This document shows, piece after piece, positions 26,001 to 34,200 of a stretch of 64,000 nt of DNA (positions are counted from its first letter, which is position 1; every line of letters starts with the position of its first letter). The notes beneath the pieces are model-generated. The model did not search any database. It was not told the DNA's origin and saw nothing but the letters and a program-made list of their open reading frames with translations. This DNA is from Streptomyces noursei ATCC 11455 (lineage in GTDB: Bacteria; Actinomycetota; Actinomycetes; Streptomycetales; Streptomycetaceae), in assembly GCF_001704275.1 (NCBI RefSeq), contig NZ_CP011533.1, forward strand, positions 8,432,001-8,496,000, given 5' to 3'. The position numbers and the translations under genes are program-made.

Positions 26001-26966
26001 CGACAGCAGCGCGGCCAGCTCGGGCGGGGAGCCGGCCCGGCGGGCGGCGTACTCCTTGAGGGCCTTGGTGGCGTGCTCGGTGTTGTTGCCGACGGCGACG
26101 GTGACGTAGTCGGGCCGGTCGGAGGCGGGCATGCCACTACCCCGGCGCTGCCACTGCACGTCGAGGGCGGTGCCGTGGCAGACGGTCCGAGCCGCGTCGG
26201 GCACCGGGCCCGTGGCGGTCCATTCGAGGGCAGCCATGCGCGCGGCGAGGTCCCCGGCGAGCGGATCCGCGGCCGGGTCGCTGTACCAGCCGGCGACCAG
26301 GTAGCTGAGCTGGTAGGCGGTGTCCGGATCGAGGTCGTCCGTACGGTCGTGGACGGAGAACACATCGGTGTTGTACGGCTGGTAGGCGGCGAAGGTCGGC
26401 AGGCCCGGGCCGACGGCGGTCAGGAACAGGCCGTCCGGCGTACCGGGTTCGCGCCACGCGCCGTCGGCGAGGTCGATGCGGCGGCCGATGCGGGTGAGGC
26501 GGCCCTCGCGGTCCAGGTAGGTGCTGGAGCCCTGAGCGGGGTCCAGGTAGTCGCTCTCGACGATCCAGCCGGTGTCGGTGCGCGCGCCGGAGAGGGTGGC
26601 GACGGCCTGGCGGACGACGAGCCAGCGGTTGGGCACGAGCGGGAAGACCGGCACGCCGTCGCCCTGCTCGTCCACGCCGTGGGTGAGGGCCTGAGGCAAC
26701 TGCCAGTGCAGGTAGACGCCCTCGCGATCGGGGTCGGCGTTGAAGGCCGTGTCGGTGTTGGAGAACGCGGGCGGTTCCGGGGACAGATCGAGCCGGGTGA
26801 GGGCGTAGTTGGCCTGCCAGCGCTGGAAGACCTCGGCGGAGCGCACGCGCTCGTTGACGGTGAGCGCCTCGATCTGCAGGGGGACGACGAGGGGCTGTGG
26901 GTCCGGTGCCGCAGGAGGGAGCGTCACGGCGCTGTCCTGTCCTTCCTTCGGGGGGCTCGCGGTCAT
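23085..26966 (-). CDS. Large uncharacterised protein, third gene of the DUF6603 operon
   Basis: 1293 residues from ATG 26966 (an apparent longer frame upstream is a shadow of the preceding gene). The start overlaps the preceding stop by ATGA. No signal peptide or membrane helix. Visible parts: an opening beta-rich region (VYLHWQLPQALTHGV, PNRWLVVRQ, about 90-130), a helical coiled-coil-like stretch at about 375-460 (AEVLAKLNEDQAAHDAAVRD, then LQDATEAAKDQRDVVARL), an aromatic segment WQPLFFEWKVDHFPIEW near 649, and a C-terminal beta-rich half with FHGEHHDTDYRV. The family is not recognised and no catalytic motif is evident. Codon use is like its neighbours. It was probably co-inherited with the other three genes and may be a structural or scaffold protein. 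Confidence 0.72.
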   Translation of the reverse strand: MTASPPKEGQDSAVTLPPAAPDPQPLVVPLQIEALTVNERVRSAEVFQRWQANYALTRLDLSPEPPAFSNTDTAFNADPDREGVYLHWQLPQALTHGVDEQGDGVPVFPLVPNRWLVVRQAVATLSGARTDTGWIVESDYLDPAQGSSTYLDREGRLTRIGRRIDLADGAWREPGTPDGLFLTAVGPGLPTFAAYQPYNTDVFSVHDRTDDLDPDTAYQLSYLVAGWYSDPAADPLAGDLAARMAALEWTATGPVPDAARTVCHGTALDVQWQRRGSGMPASDRPDYVTVAVGNNTEHATKALKEYAARRAGSPPELAALLSAVHSGVLDLLEEPDGQFQAERAVHASWFTPEPGGYSWVLEDAEQPAAPEGRRRRPRAVRAAYAEVLAKLNEDQAAHDAAVRDLVAAQRRLYDLWWATNLPKVPDAPGEPAGKYREDLADRLQDATEAAKDQRDVVARLRGAVPWGDTPDQLTTDIGRYQRDHGLPEDEVVLKRAVLPGFHRPNDPVVVIRGTKDRPVPPEPEGSAPDDPYAVREGAYEDSEQDEDPPLACRWPDALVSGVRVAGNQVSATDAQTPKPPNLPSPDGLSGVLSALLRELLHLASANARTLATATGFTGDVTALADAMRTPHVNAVGTPGEYTAQWRQPWQPLFFEWKVDHFPIEWRGEPDGSHGDRDNWSFDGTDYHWLGTGAHAIPRVLSGRQFLAPTAGETTAAALRQYARTHPGPAAAALRALARQVEDDADWFSQPLAGFTELLAARASAPAALDPHSDLPPDLRTALTEAMGRTLPPNPGALPRPFIGWNESLYQSLRAGQFAFARLAVIDRFGHALPAIFPDPLALRFPPGNEPGDVIGVGVPARRFAPELPQELTPSWKDPQDARGGHWTINPSTWYRFAQLTPRLTQPARAGFTLLDALDDLNPLATASAPDTTPVSAWLVPGHLDQALYAYGPDGTPLGELRTTLPPSGNPQVTWHALPYSRHHEIDDLSEEFPHLHRFLSALVAPDRGPAALRSLLTVIDRTLSTTTPIGDATPPHTPSVLVGRPLALMRVRFGIDLDGPPYPDPSWKNLRAPEGPAYPGYRWPVRLGERNELADGLVGYFHGEHHDTDYRVLHTVLGAAELPDGARDYFDPIGTGAALTLPARPPGSDPDDRDAAFLTLIADPRGTVHATTEILPTAEVRLPARLVEPPLAELPVSFRLGPLPVSEYVPDPAGARSGRPGEPPALVLPRPSDRHGTWTWVQNETTDTSTATTYASDGEPHHPRPTPTLRSGRLTLRPTHSADHGDQPEGEPR

Positions 26967-29308
26967 CGGGCCGAGCCGCGGGTGATGAGCTGACGGCGGG
27001 GCGCGTTGACGAGCTGCACGGCGAGCCCGGCGGGGCCGAACTCGGCTGCGGCCTGCTGGCCGAGTTCGGTGAGCCGGTCGCCGAGTCTGCGCAGCAGCCC
27101 GTCTGCCGCGTCGGGGCGCAGATCGAGGACGGCGCGCCGTCCGGCGGGGTCGGGGCGCAGGTGGGCGTCGAGTCCGTCGGCGCCCACGGGGTTCGGGAAC
27201 GACTCGCCGTCGATCTGCCGGGCCACATTCGGCGCGTCGACGTGCCGCAGGTCGATCACCCGGCGTGCGTCCGGGCTGAGGTCGATGCCGAAGGAGAGTC
27301 CCTCGGGCGGCTCGGCCAGCTCGACCTCGTCGGGTACCTGCTCGAACAGGACGAGGAGGACGTCGGGCCCGAGGACGTCCTGCCGTAGCACGGCGATGGG
27401 CCGACGGTCGCCGCCATGGCCCCGGTACGGGCGGACGAGCAGCCCCGGGCACTCCTGCACCAGCGCGGACCGGATGACCACACCCGCGCGGGGAGTCGGC
27501 CCCTGGTCGTCGCCGCGTGCCCAGGGCGCGGCGAGGCGGGCCAGGGCGGCGTCGGTCTCGCCGGTGATGGCGATGCCGGCGGCACCGGAGACGAGTGCGG
27601 TGAGCCAGCCCTGGTCCACGTAGAACACGCGCAACGACTCGCCGGGTAGCGCACGCTCGTCGGGGACGAGGTCGGCGAAGGGGACGTTGTGCAGCAGGCG
27701 CAGCCGACGCAGCCACTCGCTGATCGGGGCGGCGGCGTCGGCGAGTTGAGCGGTGAGGGCGGCGCGGAGCGGGGCCGGGGGATCGGCGAGCAGTTCGGCG
27801 GTGCGCGCGGCCCGCCCGGCCCCGCGCCGCCCGGCGGCGGGGGTGCGGGGGAAGGGCTCGGGCGGTGGTGTGTGGCGGGGCGCGGCGGGGTGGGTGCCCG
27901 CGCGCAGGAGACGGGCGGCGGTGCCGTTGGCGGCGAGCTCTTCGAGGAGGGTGCCGAAGGGGCGGGGCGTCAGGGCGCGGGCCGCCACCTCGGCCGATCC
28001 CGCCACGTCCAGTCCCACCGCGGCCACACGCTGTGCCAGCACCGCGGCGCGGGAACGGGCTCTGGCGTACCACGCGGTCAGCATCGCGGCGAAGTCGGCG
28101 TCCGCGAGGGCCAGCGCGCGGCCCAGGGTCCAGGCCGCGCCCCAGCCCGCGTCGAACAGGCCCCACGCCTTCTCGTACGCCATCAGCTGCGCGGCGCTCG
28201 TCCAGCCGGACGCGGGCGGGGCCGGCAACGGCTGCGCGGGCTCGGCCGTGAGCGGGCCCCGATACCAGGCGTAGCCGCGCTCACCGGTCTCCAGGCCGTA
28301 CGCCAGCGGCACCCGGCCCGAGACCAGCCGTGCGCGGGCCGCGGCGTATGCGGCAGGGTCGGCGCCGGCGGGCGGCTCGGCCGACGGCACGGGGGCGCGC
28401 AACAACAGGTCGCGTTCCTCGCCGCGCTCGTCGAAGAGGAAGTGTCGCACCCGGCCCGGGAACCCGCCGCCGGACGCCGGCCGGCTGGTGAAGGACCAAC
28501 TGTGCAGCGCGGCGAGGCGGATGCGCACACCGGAGTTCAGGCGCCCGGCATCGGCGTCGGCGAGGATGGACCGGCAGCCCTCCAGAGCGACGAGGTGCGC
28601 GGCGTAGCGCACCTCGCGCTCGCGGTCGGGCAGCCGGTTGGCGAGCACGACCGCGTACGCGCCCTCGGCGAGCTGTTCTCCGCGCAGCCCGGTGTCCGTG
28701 CGCACGTCACGGACGTGGATCAGGTGCCGCAGCTCCGCGGTGCGCGGCACGAGCGTGGTGAAGACGTCACCGGGGATCTCGACGGTGCGGCAGAGCGCGG
28801 TCGGGTCGCCCTCGATCTGTGCGGGCGCGATGCGCGGGTGGCGTACGCCGTCCGCGTCGGTGAGGAGTTCCTCCGCCGTCATGGGCCGGGTCAGGGCCAT
28901 GGATTCGGGGTCGTCGGGCAGCTCGCCCTGCGCGAACAGCAGGAGGGCGAGCCACGGTTCCTCGGGCGCTTCGGCGAGGGCGGCACCGGACTCGTCCAGG
29001 CGGCGCAGCCACGGCAGGAGCGGGTCGGCGAAGGTGAGGTGCGCGAGGGTCGAGGAGTGGTCGGATCGGGCCTCGTGCGTCGGATTGACGGCATGCACGT
29101 GCTCGTCGGCGAGCGCGAACTGCGGGGCGCGGACCTCGAAGGTCTCCTCGACGGGCGTCAGGTAGTCACCGGTGTTCACACCGGGCAGGGTTTGACCGGC
29201 CCGGAGCCGGTAGAGCCCGGCGTTGATCGCCGGTTCGCGGTTGTCCTGGAAGCGCAGGACGAAGCCGGGATCGGCGGCCGTCGAGAAATCGCGGCGCTGG
29301 TCCGTCAT
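26963..29308 (-). CDS. Uncharacterised protein, second gene of the DUF6603 operon
   Basis: 781 residues from ATG 29308, overlapping the DUF6603 stop by ATGA (29305-29308); stop overlaps the next gene likewise. Cytosolic by appearance (no signal or membrane segment). N-terminal region with DPGFVLRFQDNREPAINAGL and a His-rich DEHVHAVNPTHEARSDHSS (about 70-90), then PWLALLLFAQGELPDD; the centre is helical with many Ala and Arg, and the C-terminal 200 residues are beta-rich with RVFYVDQGWLTALVSGAAG and PYRGHGGDRRP. I do not recognise the family or see an enzyme motif. Repeated co-location with a DUF6603 protein elsewhere would show that the set is one system. Confidence 0.72.
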   Translation of the reverse strand: MTDQRRDFSTAADPGFVLRFQDNREPAINAGLYRLRAGQTLPGVNTGDYLTPVEETFEVRAPQFALADEHVHAVNPTHEARSDHSSTLAHLTFADPLLPWLRRLDESGAALAEAPEEPWLALLLFAQGELPDDPESMALTRPMTAEELLTDADGVRHPRIAPAQIEGDPTALCRTVEIPGDVFTTLVPRTAELRHLIHVRDVRTDTGLRGEQLAEGAYAVVLANRLPDREREVRYAAHLVALEGCRSILADADAGRLNSGVRIRLAALHSWSFTSRPASGGGFPGRVRHFLFDERGEERDLLLRAPVPSAEPPAGADPAAYAAARARLVSGRVPLAYGLETGERGYAWYRGPLTAEPAQPLPAPPASGWTSAAQLMAYEKAWGLFDAGWGAAWTLGRALALADADFAAMLTAWYARARSRAAVLAQRVAAVGLDVAGSAEVAARALTPRPFGTLLEELAANGTAARLLRAGTHPAAPRHTPPPEPFPRTPAAGRRGAGRAARTAELLADPPAPLRAALTAQLADAAAPISEWLRRLRLLHNVPFADLVPDERALPGESLRVFYVDQGWLTALVSGAAGIAITGETDAALARLAAPWARGDDQGPTPRAGVVIRSALVQECPGLLVRPYRGHGGDRRPIAVLRQDVLGPDVLLVLFEQVPDEVELAEPPEGLSFGIDLSPDARRVIDLRHVDAPNVARQIDGESFPNPVGADGLDAHLRPDPAGRRAVLDLRPDAADGLLRRLGDRLTELGQQAAAEFGPAGLAVQLVNAPRRQLITRGSAR

Positions 29309-32300
29309 CGGGCGTCCCCTTCCGGGGCGGAGGTGGCGAACACGGTGTAGAGGGCGGCGGAGGCGACGGTGCCGGGCGGCAGCTGCCATTGCTCGACCAC
29401 GACGGGCGCGTTGTCGTGGATCTCGACGACGGTGACGGTCGCGTCGTCGCGGACGACGAACGCGCGGGCGGCGTCCGGAGCGAAGGTGATCGACAACGGG
29501 CCGGCGTCGAGCGGGAGTTCACCGAGGAGGGTGCCGCCGCTGACGACGGATACGGCGGACGCGTGCAGGACCCAGGCACGGTTGGCGGGGTCGACGGCGA
29601 GCGCACGGGGCTCGGGGCCGACGGCGACATCGTGTTCGGCGACTGTGACGGGCGGCGAGCCCCAGCGCTCGTAGAGCGTGACCACCTGTCCGGTGTCACC
29701 GGCCTTTCGCAGCACGACGGCCCGACGGCGCGAGTTGGTCAGCATGGCAAGCGCGGTGCCGCGCGCCGGGAAGTTGTGCGGCGTGTAGGAGGTTCCGGGC
29801 GTCGGCACCGGCATCACCTGCACCTGGCCGTTGCTGCCGGCCGCCGCGCCGTAGACGTACACCCGCCCCGGCTCCCCAGGGGTGACGAACGTCGGCGTCG
29901 CGGGCCCGAAGACCACGCCGAGTCGCGCGCCCGTCGAGGTGTCGTAGGTGACGGTCTTGCTGCCGTCGTTGGCGTTGACGTACAGGCGCCCCGCCTCGAC
30001 GTCGACCGCGATGCCGCCGAACGCCCCGACATCCTGCTGAGCCACGTCCGTACGCACGGGCTCGGCGCCCCCGGCCAGCTCGACGGACGAGGCCGCGATA
30101 CGGGCCGGACGGGCCACCACCGCCCGCGAGTCGTCCCGATTGACCGCGAGCACCGTCGGCCTTCCGGCCAGCTCGATGCCGGTGCGCGGCGCGCGTACCT
30201 GCTGGGCGACGAGGTCGATGACCGCGAGCTGCCGGGGATCGGATCCGGCCGCGTACAGCGTCGCTCCGGACGCCGAGGTCACGGCCAGGTACGGCCCCTG
30301 CTGCCCGACCGGCACCCGTCCGACGACGGTCGCCGTGTCCGGGTCGACGGACAGGACGGCCCCGGTGGTGTCGTCCAGGACCAGCACGACGCGGCCGGGA
30401 GCCGGCGGCACGGGATCATCCGTGAGCAGCAGCGGATCCGCGTCGAGTCCGGCGGTACGGGCCTGCTCGGCGTAGTCGCCGACCGTGCCGTTGGGCAGCG
30501 GGAGGTCGGGGCGGAGCCCGTCGAGGACGCCGTGCATGCGGGTGCGGGCCGAGCCCGCCGCGAGGCCGGCGATCTGCTCGGCGAGGACGGCCACGCCCGC
30601 GCCGAGCGGTTCGGCGAGTTCGACGGGTGAGCCGGTCGGGTCGGCGTTCGGATCGAGTGGCAGCGCGGCGTCGGGGTGGAGCTTCTCCCAGGCCAGGTCG
30701 CGTTCGGCGATCGGGCCGAGATCCTGGCCGTTGACCCGGGGCGGGGGAACGGTGACGCGCAGCCCGGTGAGGTGGTCGAGCAACGGATCCTCGCCCAGGA
30801 CCTTGTTCTGGGGGACGTCGGGGTCACCCCACAGTGCGAAGGGAACGTTCCCGCGCTCGGTCTCGATCCGCCACTTGTCGTCGTTGGGCAGGGAGCGCCA
30901 GGAGGCGACCTGCCGGCGGCGGGTGTCGCTGTACTCGACGGTGACGTGGAGCAGCCCGTCGATGCCCTTCTCCTTCATGGGCCGGATGTCGACGGTGCGG
31001 TTGCCCGCCGGGTCCCGGTCGTTGAACCGGGTCCGGGACGTGGGCACGACGGACGAGACCGAGAAGGAGAAGCCCGCCGGGTCGGCCAGCCACGGCTCCT
31101 CACCGGCCTTGATACGGGCGGCCCGGAGTACGGGGTCGGCGTCGGGGTCGGTGAGCAGCCCGGTGAGCGGGTGCGCGGTGAGCGGGGCGTGCGGCGGCAG
31201 CAGTTGGGCACGGAACTCGTCCCAGGTGAGTGCGACCGGACCGGACAGCCGGGCGCCGAACGTGACGGTGACCTTGATGAAGACGAACTTCGCCGTGACC
31301 GTGCCGCCCGTGGGCGGCCCCCACAGGTCGAGGGAGGCGCCGATCTCGCCGCTGAGGGTGAACAGCAGCTTGACGCGGGCGCCGACGCGGACGGAGATCC
31401 CGGCACAGAAGTGCAGGGGCGCCCACTGGACGAGCAGGTTGGCCCGCGCGGTCAGCCACGCCTCGACGTTGCCGGCCTTGAAGCGCACGTCCAGCGAACC
31501 GCCGGCCATCACGGCGTTGGGGGTGAGCGCGAAGTAGGCGCCGCCGCTGACGGTGACGGTGGAGCCGACGGACCAGGTGAAGCCGAGGCGGGGAACGACC
31601 GGGAAGTAGTCGGGCCTGGTCTTCTCGTAGTCGGGGTGGTAGCCGCCGACGGTGAGGACGAAGTTCCCGGCGTGCGGGCTCGGCCCGAACCAGGAGTAGA
31701 AGGCGAAACCGCCGGTGAGCGCGCAGGACGGGTCGATGACGTAGGAGTCCACGAGCTGGGCGGTGGCCGCGAGTTCGCCGCGGGCGGACTGGTAGACGAT
31801 CCGCAGGTCGACGCCGACACGCGCGTACTTCTTCGCGCCCTTCTTCGGGAAGCTCGCGCTGGCTCTTCCGATCAGCGCGAGGGTGAGATCACGGCCGGCC
31901 TCCAGGAGCAGCAGGACACGCGCCTGCACGAACTCGAAGGAGGTGAAGTCGATGCCGCCGGCCAGCCAGATCTGCCCTTCGGTGGGGCCGACCCAGGGGT
32001 TGGCCCCGCCGGTGAGCAGGGGGAGCGCGGTGAGCGGGTCGTCGGGGAGCCCGCCGTCCAGGCCGGACACCAGCGGGAACTGGGCGATCTCCGTCTGCTC
32101 CGGTACGCGGACGCTGCTGTGGTAGCCGAAGCCGAGGGCGAAGCCGGTCACGCGGAACGGCGGCGGCCCGCCGAACGTGCCCGAGAGCCTGCCGAAGGCG
32201 AAGAACGAGGCCATGCCGTCGCCGCGGCGCTGGTACGCGCCGAGCGCGAGCGCTCCGAACCTGGGCATCTCGACGACGAGCAGGCCCTCGACCAGGATCG

Positions 32301-33981
32301 TGTAACCGTCGGGCGGGGGCTGGCGGTTGACGAGGGCACCGGCGATGTGCAGCGGGTTGCGGCGCAGGTCGACGGAGAGCCCCTGGAAGCGGGGTTCGGC
32401 GCGCATGGTGTCGAGGTCGAGGGCGATGCCGAGACCGAGGACCCCCAGAGTGAACCCGGCGGCGCCCATGCTCGCGTCGAACATCACCAGTACCTTGCCG
32501 GAGTCGCAGCCGGCGCCGATGCGCCGCAGGTGCAGGGGCCCGAAGGAGCGGCCGATGTCGACCCAGGCGGCGGACTCCGGGCCGCCGCTGCCGTCCCGTA
32601 CGGCGAGCTGCTGCTGCCCGCTTCCACCGAAGGAGACCGCGAGGGGGTCCTGCGCCTCGCCCGCGATCTCGTACGGGAGGGTGAGCACCACACCTTTGGG
32701 CAGTCCGGTCCCGGAGTCGGGCAGCTTGCCGCCGGTCCAGCCGGTGGCGTCGAGGTCGGCGTTGACCTGCTGGACCTGGGCGGTGGACAACGCGCCGCTG
32801 GTGGCCAGGAACTGGACGCCGGTGATGCCGACGTCCGCGCCCGGCGGGATCCGGTCGCCGACGAGGGGGAGTTGGGACAGCTTGGTGGGCTTGAGGTCGG
32901 AGATGTTCGCGGCGACGAGCAGCACGAGGGCACGCGGGATGCCGGGCACGGACGCGACGACGATGCCACCCCCGGCTTCGGTGGTGGCGGACAGCAGCAG
33001 CCGCCCGGCGGTGGTGTCGTAGCGCAGGCCGATGGAGGCGAGCGTGGGGAGCAGACCCGGGGGCACGCCGGGCGGGATCGACAGCCCGACGGCCCCGGCG
33101 AGTTCGCGGGACGTGATGCCGGGGGTGCCGGTCCAGCGGGCGGTGAGGGTACGGCCGGTGGGATCGCTGGCGTAGTCGATGGTGAACTCAAGGACGCGCG
33201 GGTCGCCCTGCTGCCGGGGAATCGCCAGAAACAGGGTGGCGCCGTAGGTCGCGTCGTAGCCGGAGCCGGAGCTCCGCCGCAGATCAACCCGCACGACGAG
33301 GTCGGCCGTGACATCCCCCAGGGGAAACCGGACCTCGGCCTCCACCTCGAACCGCTGGTTGCGGATGTCGTAGCCCAGTGACAGCCGTTCGACGGCGACG
33401 TCCCTGAGAAGGGCCGGCGGATCGGCTCCGAAGAGCCGGAACAGGGCACCGATGACCTGCCACTGGGTACCAGGCGCGGGTTCCACGGTGAACGCGTAAC
33501 GGGAGCTCGTCGCGTCGAAGTCGAGTTCGCAGGTGATGAGGAGCTGCTGCCCGTCCGTGACATCGAGCCGGGCCTCGGCGACCAACGACCGTACCGCTGC
33601 GGTGTCCAGGGAGCGGATCTCGTATGCCAGGCCGAGGTCCCTGAGCCCGAGGCCGCTCAAGAACCCCAGCACCGGGTGCCCGTTCAGGGACAGGCCGACG
33701 CGCACTCCGGCTATGGCGTCGGTGCCGTCCGCGGCGAGGAAGCGGATTGCTGCGGTAGGGGAGTCCGGATCGACCGTCCCCCTCAGCGTCAGCTGCTCCG
33801 GATCGGGATCGAGCTCGGTGAACTCCGATCCCACGGCGAACCAATCGCTCAAGGCGTAATCGATGTTCACGGAATTCTTGAGGTCACCCAGATCATCCGG
33901 GAGGCCGTCGGGAAGTTTCAGCTCCTGGCCAGGAGAAAGGCCGCTGAGCCAGGCTTTCATCTCTTCCACGGTCATCGCCAT
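29305..33981 (-). CDS. DUF6603-type giant protein with C-terminal beta-propeller, first gene of the operon
   Basis: 1558 residues. The start at 33981 follows AAAGGTGAG with 5-base spacing. Residues about 1-550 are repeated beta-strand-rich segments (LSLGYDIRNQRFEVEAEVRF type). The centre, about 560-920, carries the DUF6603 pattern: FVLTVGGYHPDYEKTRP, VPRLGFTWSVGST, GGAYFALTPNAVMAGGSLDV and a DLWGPPTGGTVTAKF segment. From about 1197 onward a YVTN/WD-like beta-propeller follows (VDPDTATVVGRVPVGQQGPY, then VIDL and AVDPANRAWVL units). There is no signal peptide. DUF6603 has no established function that I know. It heads a four-gene ATGA-coupled operon and shares a 219-bp divergent region with the Cys-rich gene at 34201. 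Confidence 0.82.
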   Translation of the reverse strand: MAMTVEEMKAWLSGLSPGQELKLPDGLPDDLGDLKNSVNIDYALSDWFAVGSEFTELDPDPEQLTLRGTVDPDSPTAAIRFLAADGTDAIAGVRVGLSLNGHPVLGFLSGLGLRDLGLAYEIRSLDTAAVRSLVAEARLDVTDGQQLLITCELDFDATSSRYAFTVEPAPGTQWQVIGALFRLFGADPPALLRDVAVERLSLGYDIRNQRFEVEAEVRFPLGDVTADLVVRVDLRRSSGSGYDATYGATLFLAIPRQQGDPRVLEFTIDYASDPTGRTLTARWTGTPGITSRELAGAVGLSIPPGVPPGLLPTLASIGLRYDTTAGRLLLSATTEAGGGIVVASVPGIPRALVLLVAANISDLKPTKLSQLPLVGDRIPPGADVGITGVQFLATSGALSTAQVQQVNADLDATGWTGGKLPDSGTGLPKGVVLTLPYEIAGEAQDPLAVSFGGSGQQQLAVRDGSGGPESAAWVDIGRSFGPLHLRRIGAGCDSGKVLVMFDASMGAAGFTLGVLGLGIALDLDTMRAEPRFQGLSVDLRRNPLHIAGALVNRQPPPDGYTILVEGLLVVEMPRFGALALGAYQRRGDGMASFFAFGRLSGTFGGPPPFRVTGFALGFGYHSSVRVPEQTEIAQFPLVSGLDGGLPDDPLTALPLLTGGANPWVGPTEGQIWLAGGIDFTSFEFVQARVLLLLEAGRDLTLALIGRASASFPKKGAKKYARVGVDLRIVYQSARGELAATAQLVDSYVIDPSCALTGGFAFYSWFGPSPHAGNFVLTVGGYHPDYEKTRPDYFPVVPRLGFTWSVGSTVTVSGGAYFALTPNAVMAGGSLDVRFKAGNVEAWLTARANLLVQWAPLHFCAGISVRVGARVKLLFTLSGEIGASLDLWGPPTGGTVTAKFVFIKVTVTFGARLSGPVALTWDEFRAQLLPPHAPLTAHPLTGLLTDPDADPVLRAARIKAGEEPWLADPAGFSFSVSSVVPTSRTRFNDRDPAGNRTVDIRPMKEKGIDGLLHVTVEYSDTRRRQVASWRSLPNDDKWRIETERGNVPFALWGDPDVPQNKVLGEDPLLDHLTGLRVTVPPPRVNGQDLGPIAERDLAWEKLHPDAALPLDPNADPTGSPVELAEPLGAGVAVLAEQIAGLAAGSARTRMHGVLDGLRPDLPLPNGTVGDYAEQARTAGLDADPLLLTDDPVPPAPGRVVLVLDDTTGAVLSVDPDTATVVGRVPVGQQGPYLAVTSASGATLYAAGSDPRQLAVIDLVAQQVRAPRTGIELAGRPTVLAVNRDDSRAVVARPARIAASSVELAGGAEPVRTDVAQQDVGAFGGIAVDVEAGRLYVNANDGSKTVTYDTSTGARLGVVFGPATPTFVTPGEPGRVYVYGAAAGSNGQVQVMPVPTPGTSYTPHNFPARGTALAMLTNSRRRAVVLRKAGDTGQVVTLYERWGSPPVTVAEHDVAVGPEPRALAVDPANRAWVLHASAVSVVSGGTLLGELPLDAGPLSITFAPDAARAFVVRDDATVTVVEIHDNAPVVVEQWQLPPGTVASAALYTVFATSAPEGDAR

Positions 33982-34200
33982 GGATACTCACCTTTCAGCC
34001 GCCGACCGAGCCGCGGGAGCAATTGCCGAGAGCAAAGGACATCGACCGGCCGGACGCTACCCCCTTCGAAACTCGACCTGCCACCCTGGCCATGCATTTC
34101 CGGACATCGACTCAATGGAAAGTCCCACTGGACCACCGGGCCCATCGGTGCTAGTTTCGGCGCCCGTTCAGCATGTGCGCTATTCGGGGAGGGCGACCGC
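33982..34200. promoter_or_regulatory. Divergent regulatory region between the DUF6603 operon and the Cys-rich gene
   Basis: 219 bases between two divergent starts, less GC-rich than the genes on either side. It must hold promoters for both directions. Each side has a good ribosome site (AAAGGTGAG for the operon, GGGGAGGG for the plus-strand gene). No operator or known sigma-factor motif is certain. Confidence 0.5.

Noticed and set aside
23181..26993. A 1270-residue plus-strand open frame opposite the operon
   Set aside because: It is a GC-rich antisense shadow with Gly/Arg/Val bias, no ribosome site and no domain; the minus-strand genes explain the region.
23085..28166. A 1693-residue reading frame covering the third gene of the DUF6603 operon
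   Set aside because: The first 400 residues are an Arg/Pro-rich shadow of the 781-residue gene in another frame. The start at 26966, overlapping the upstream stop by ATGA, is the real one.
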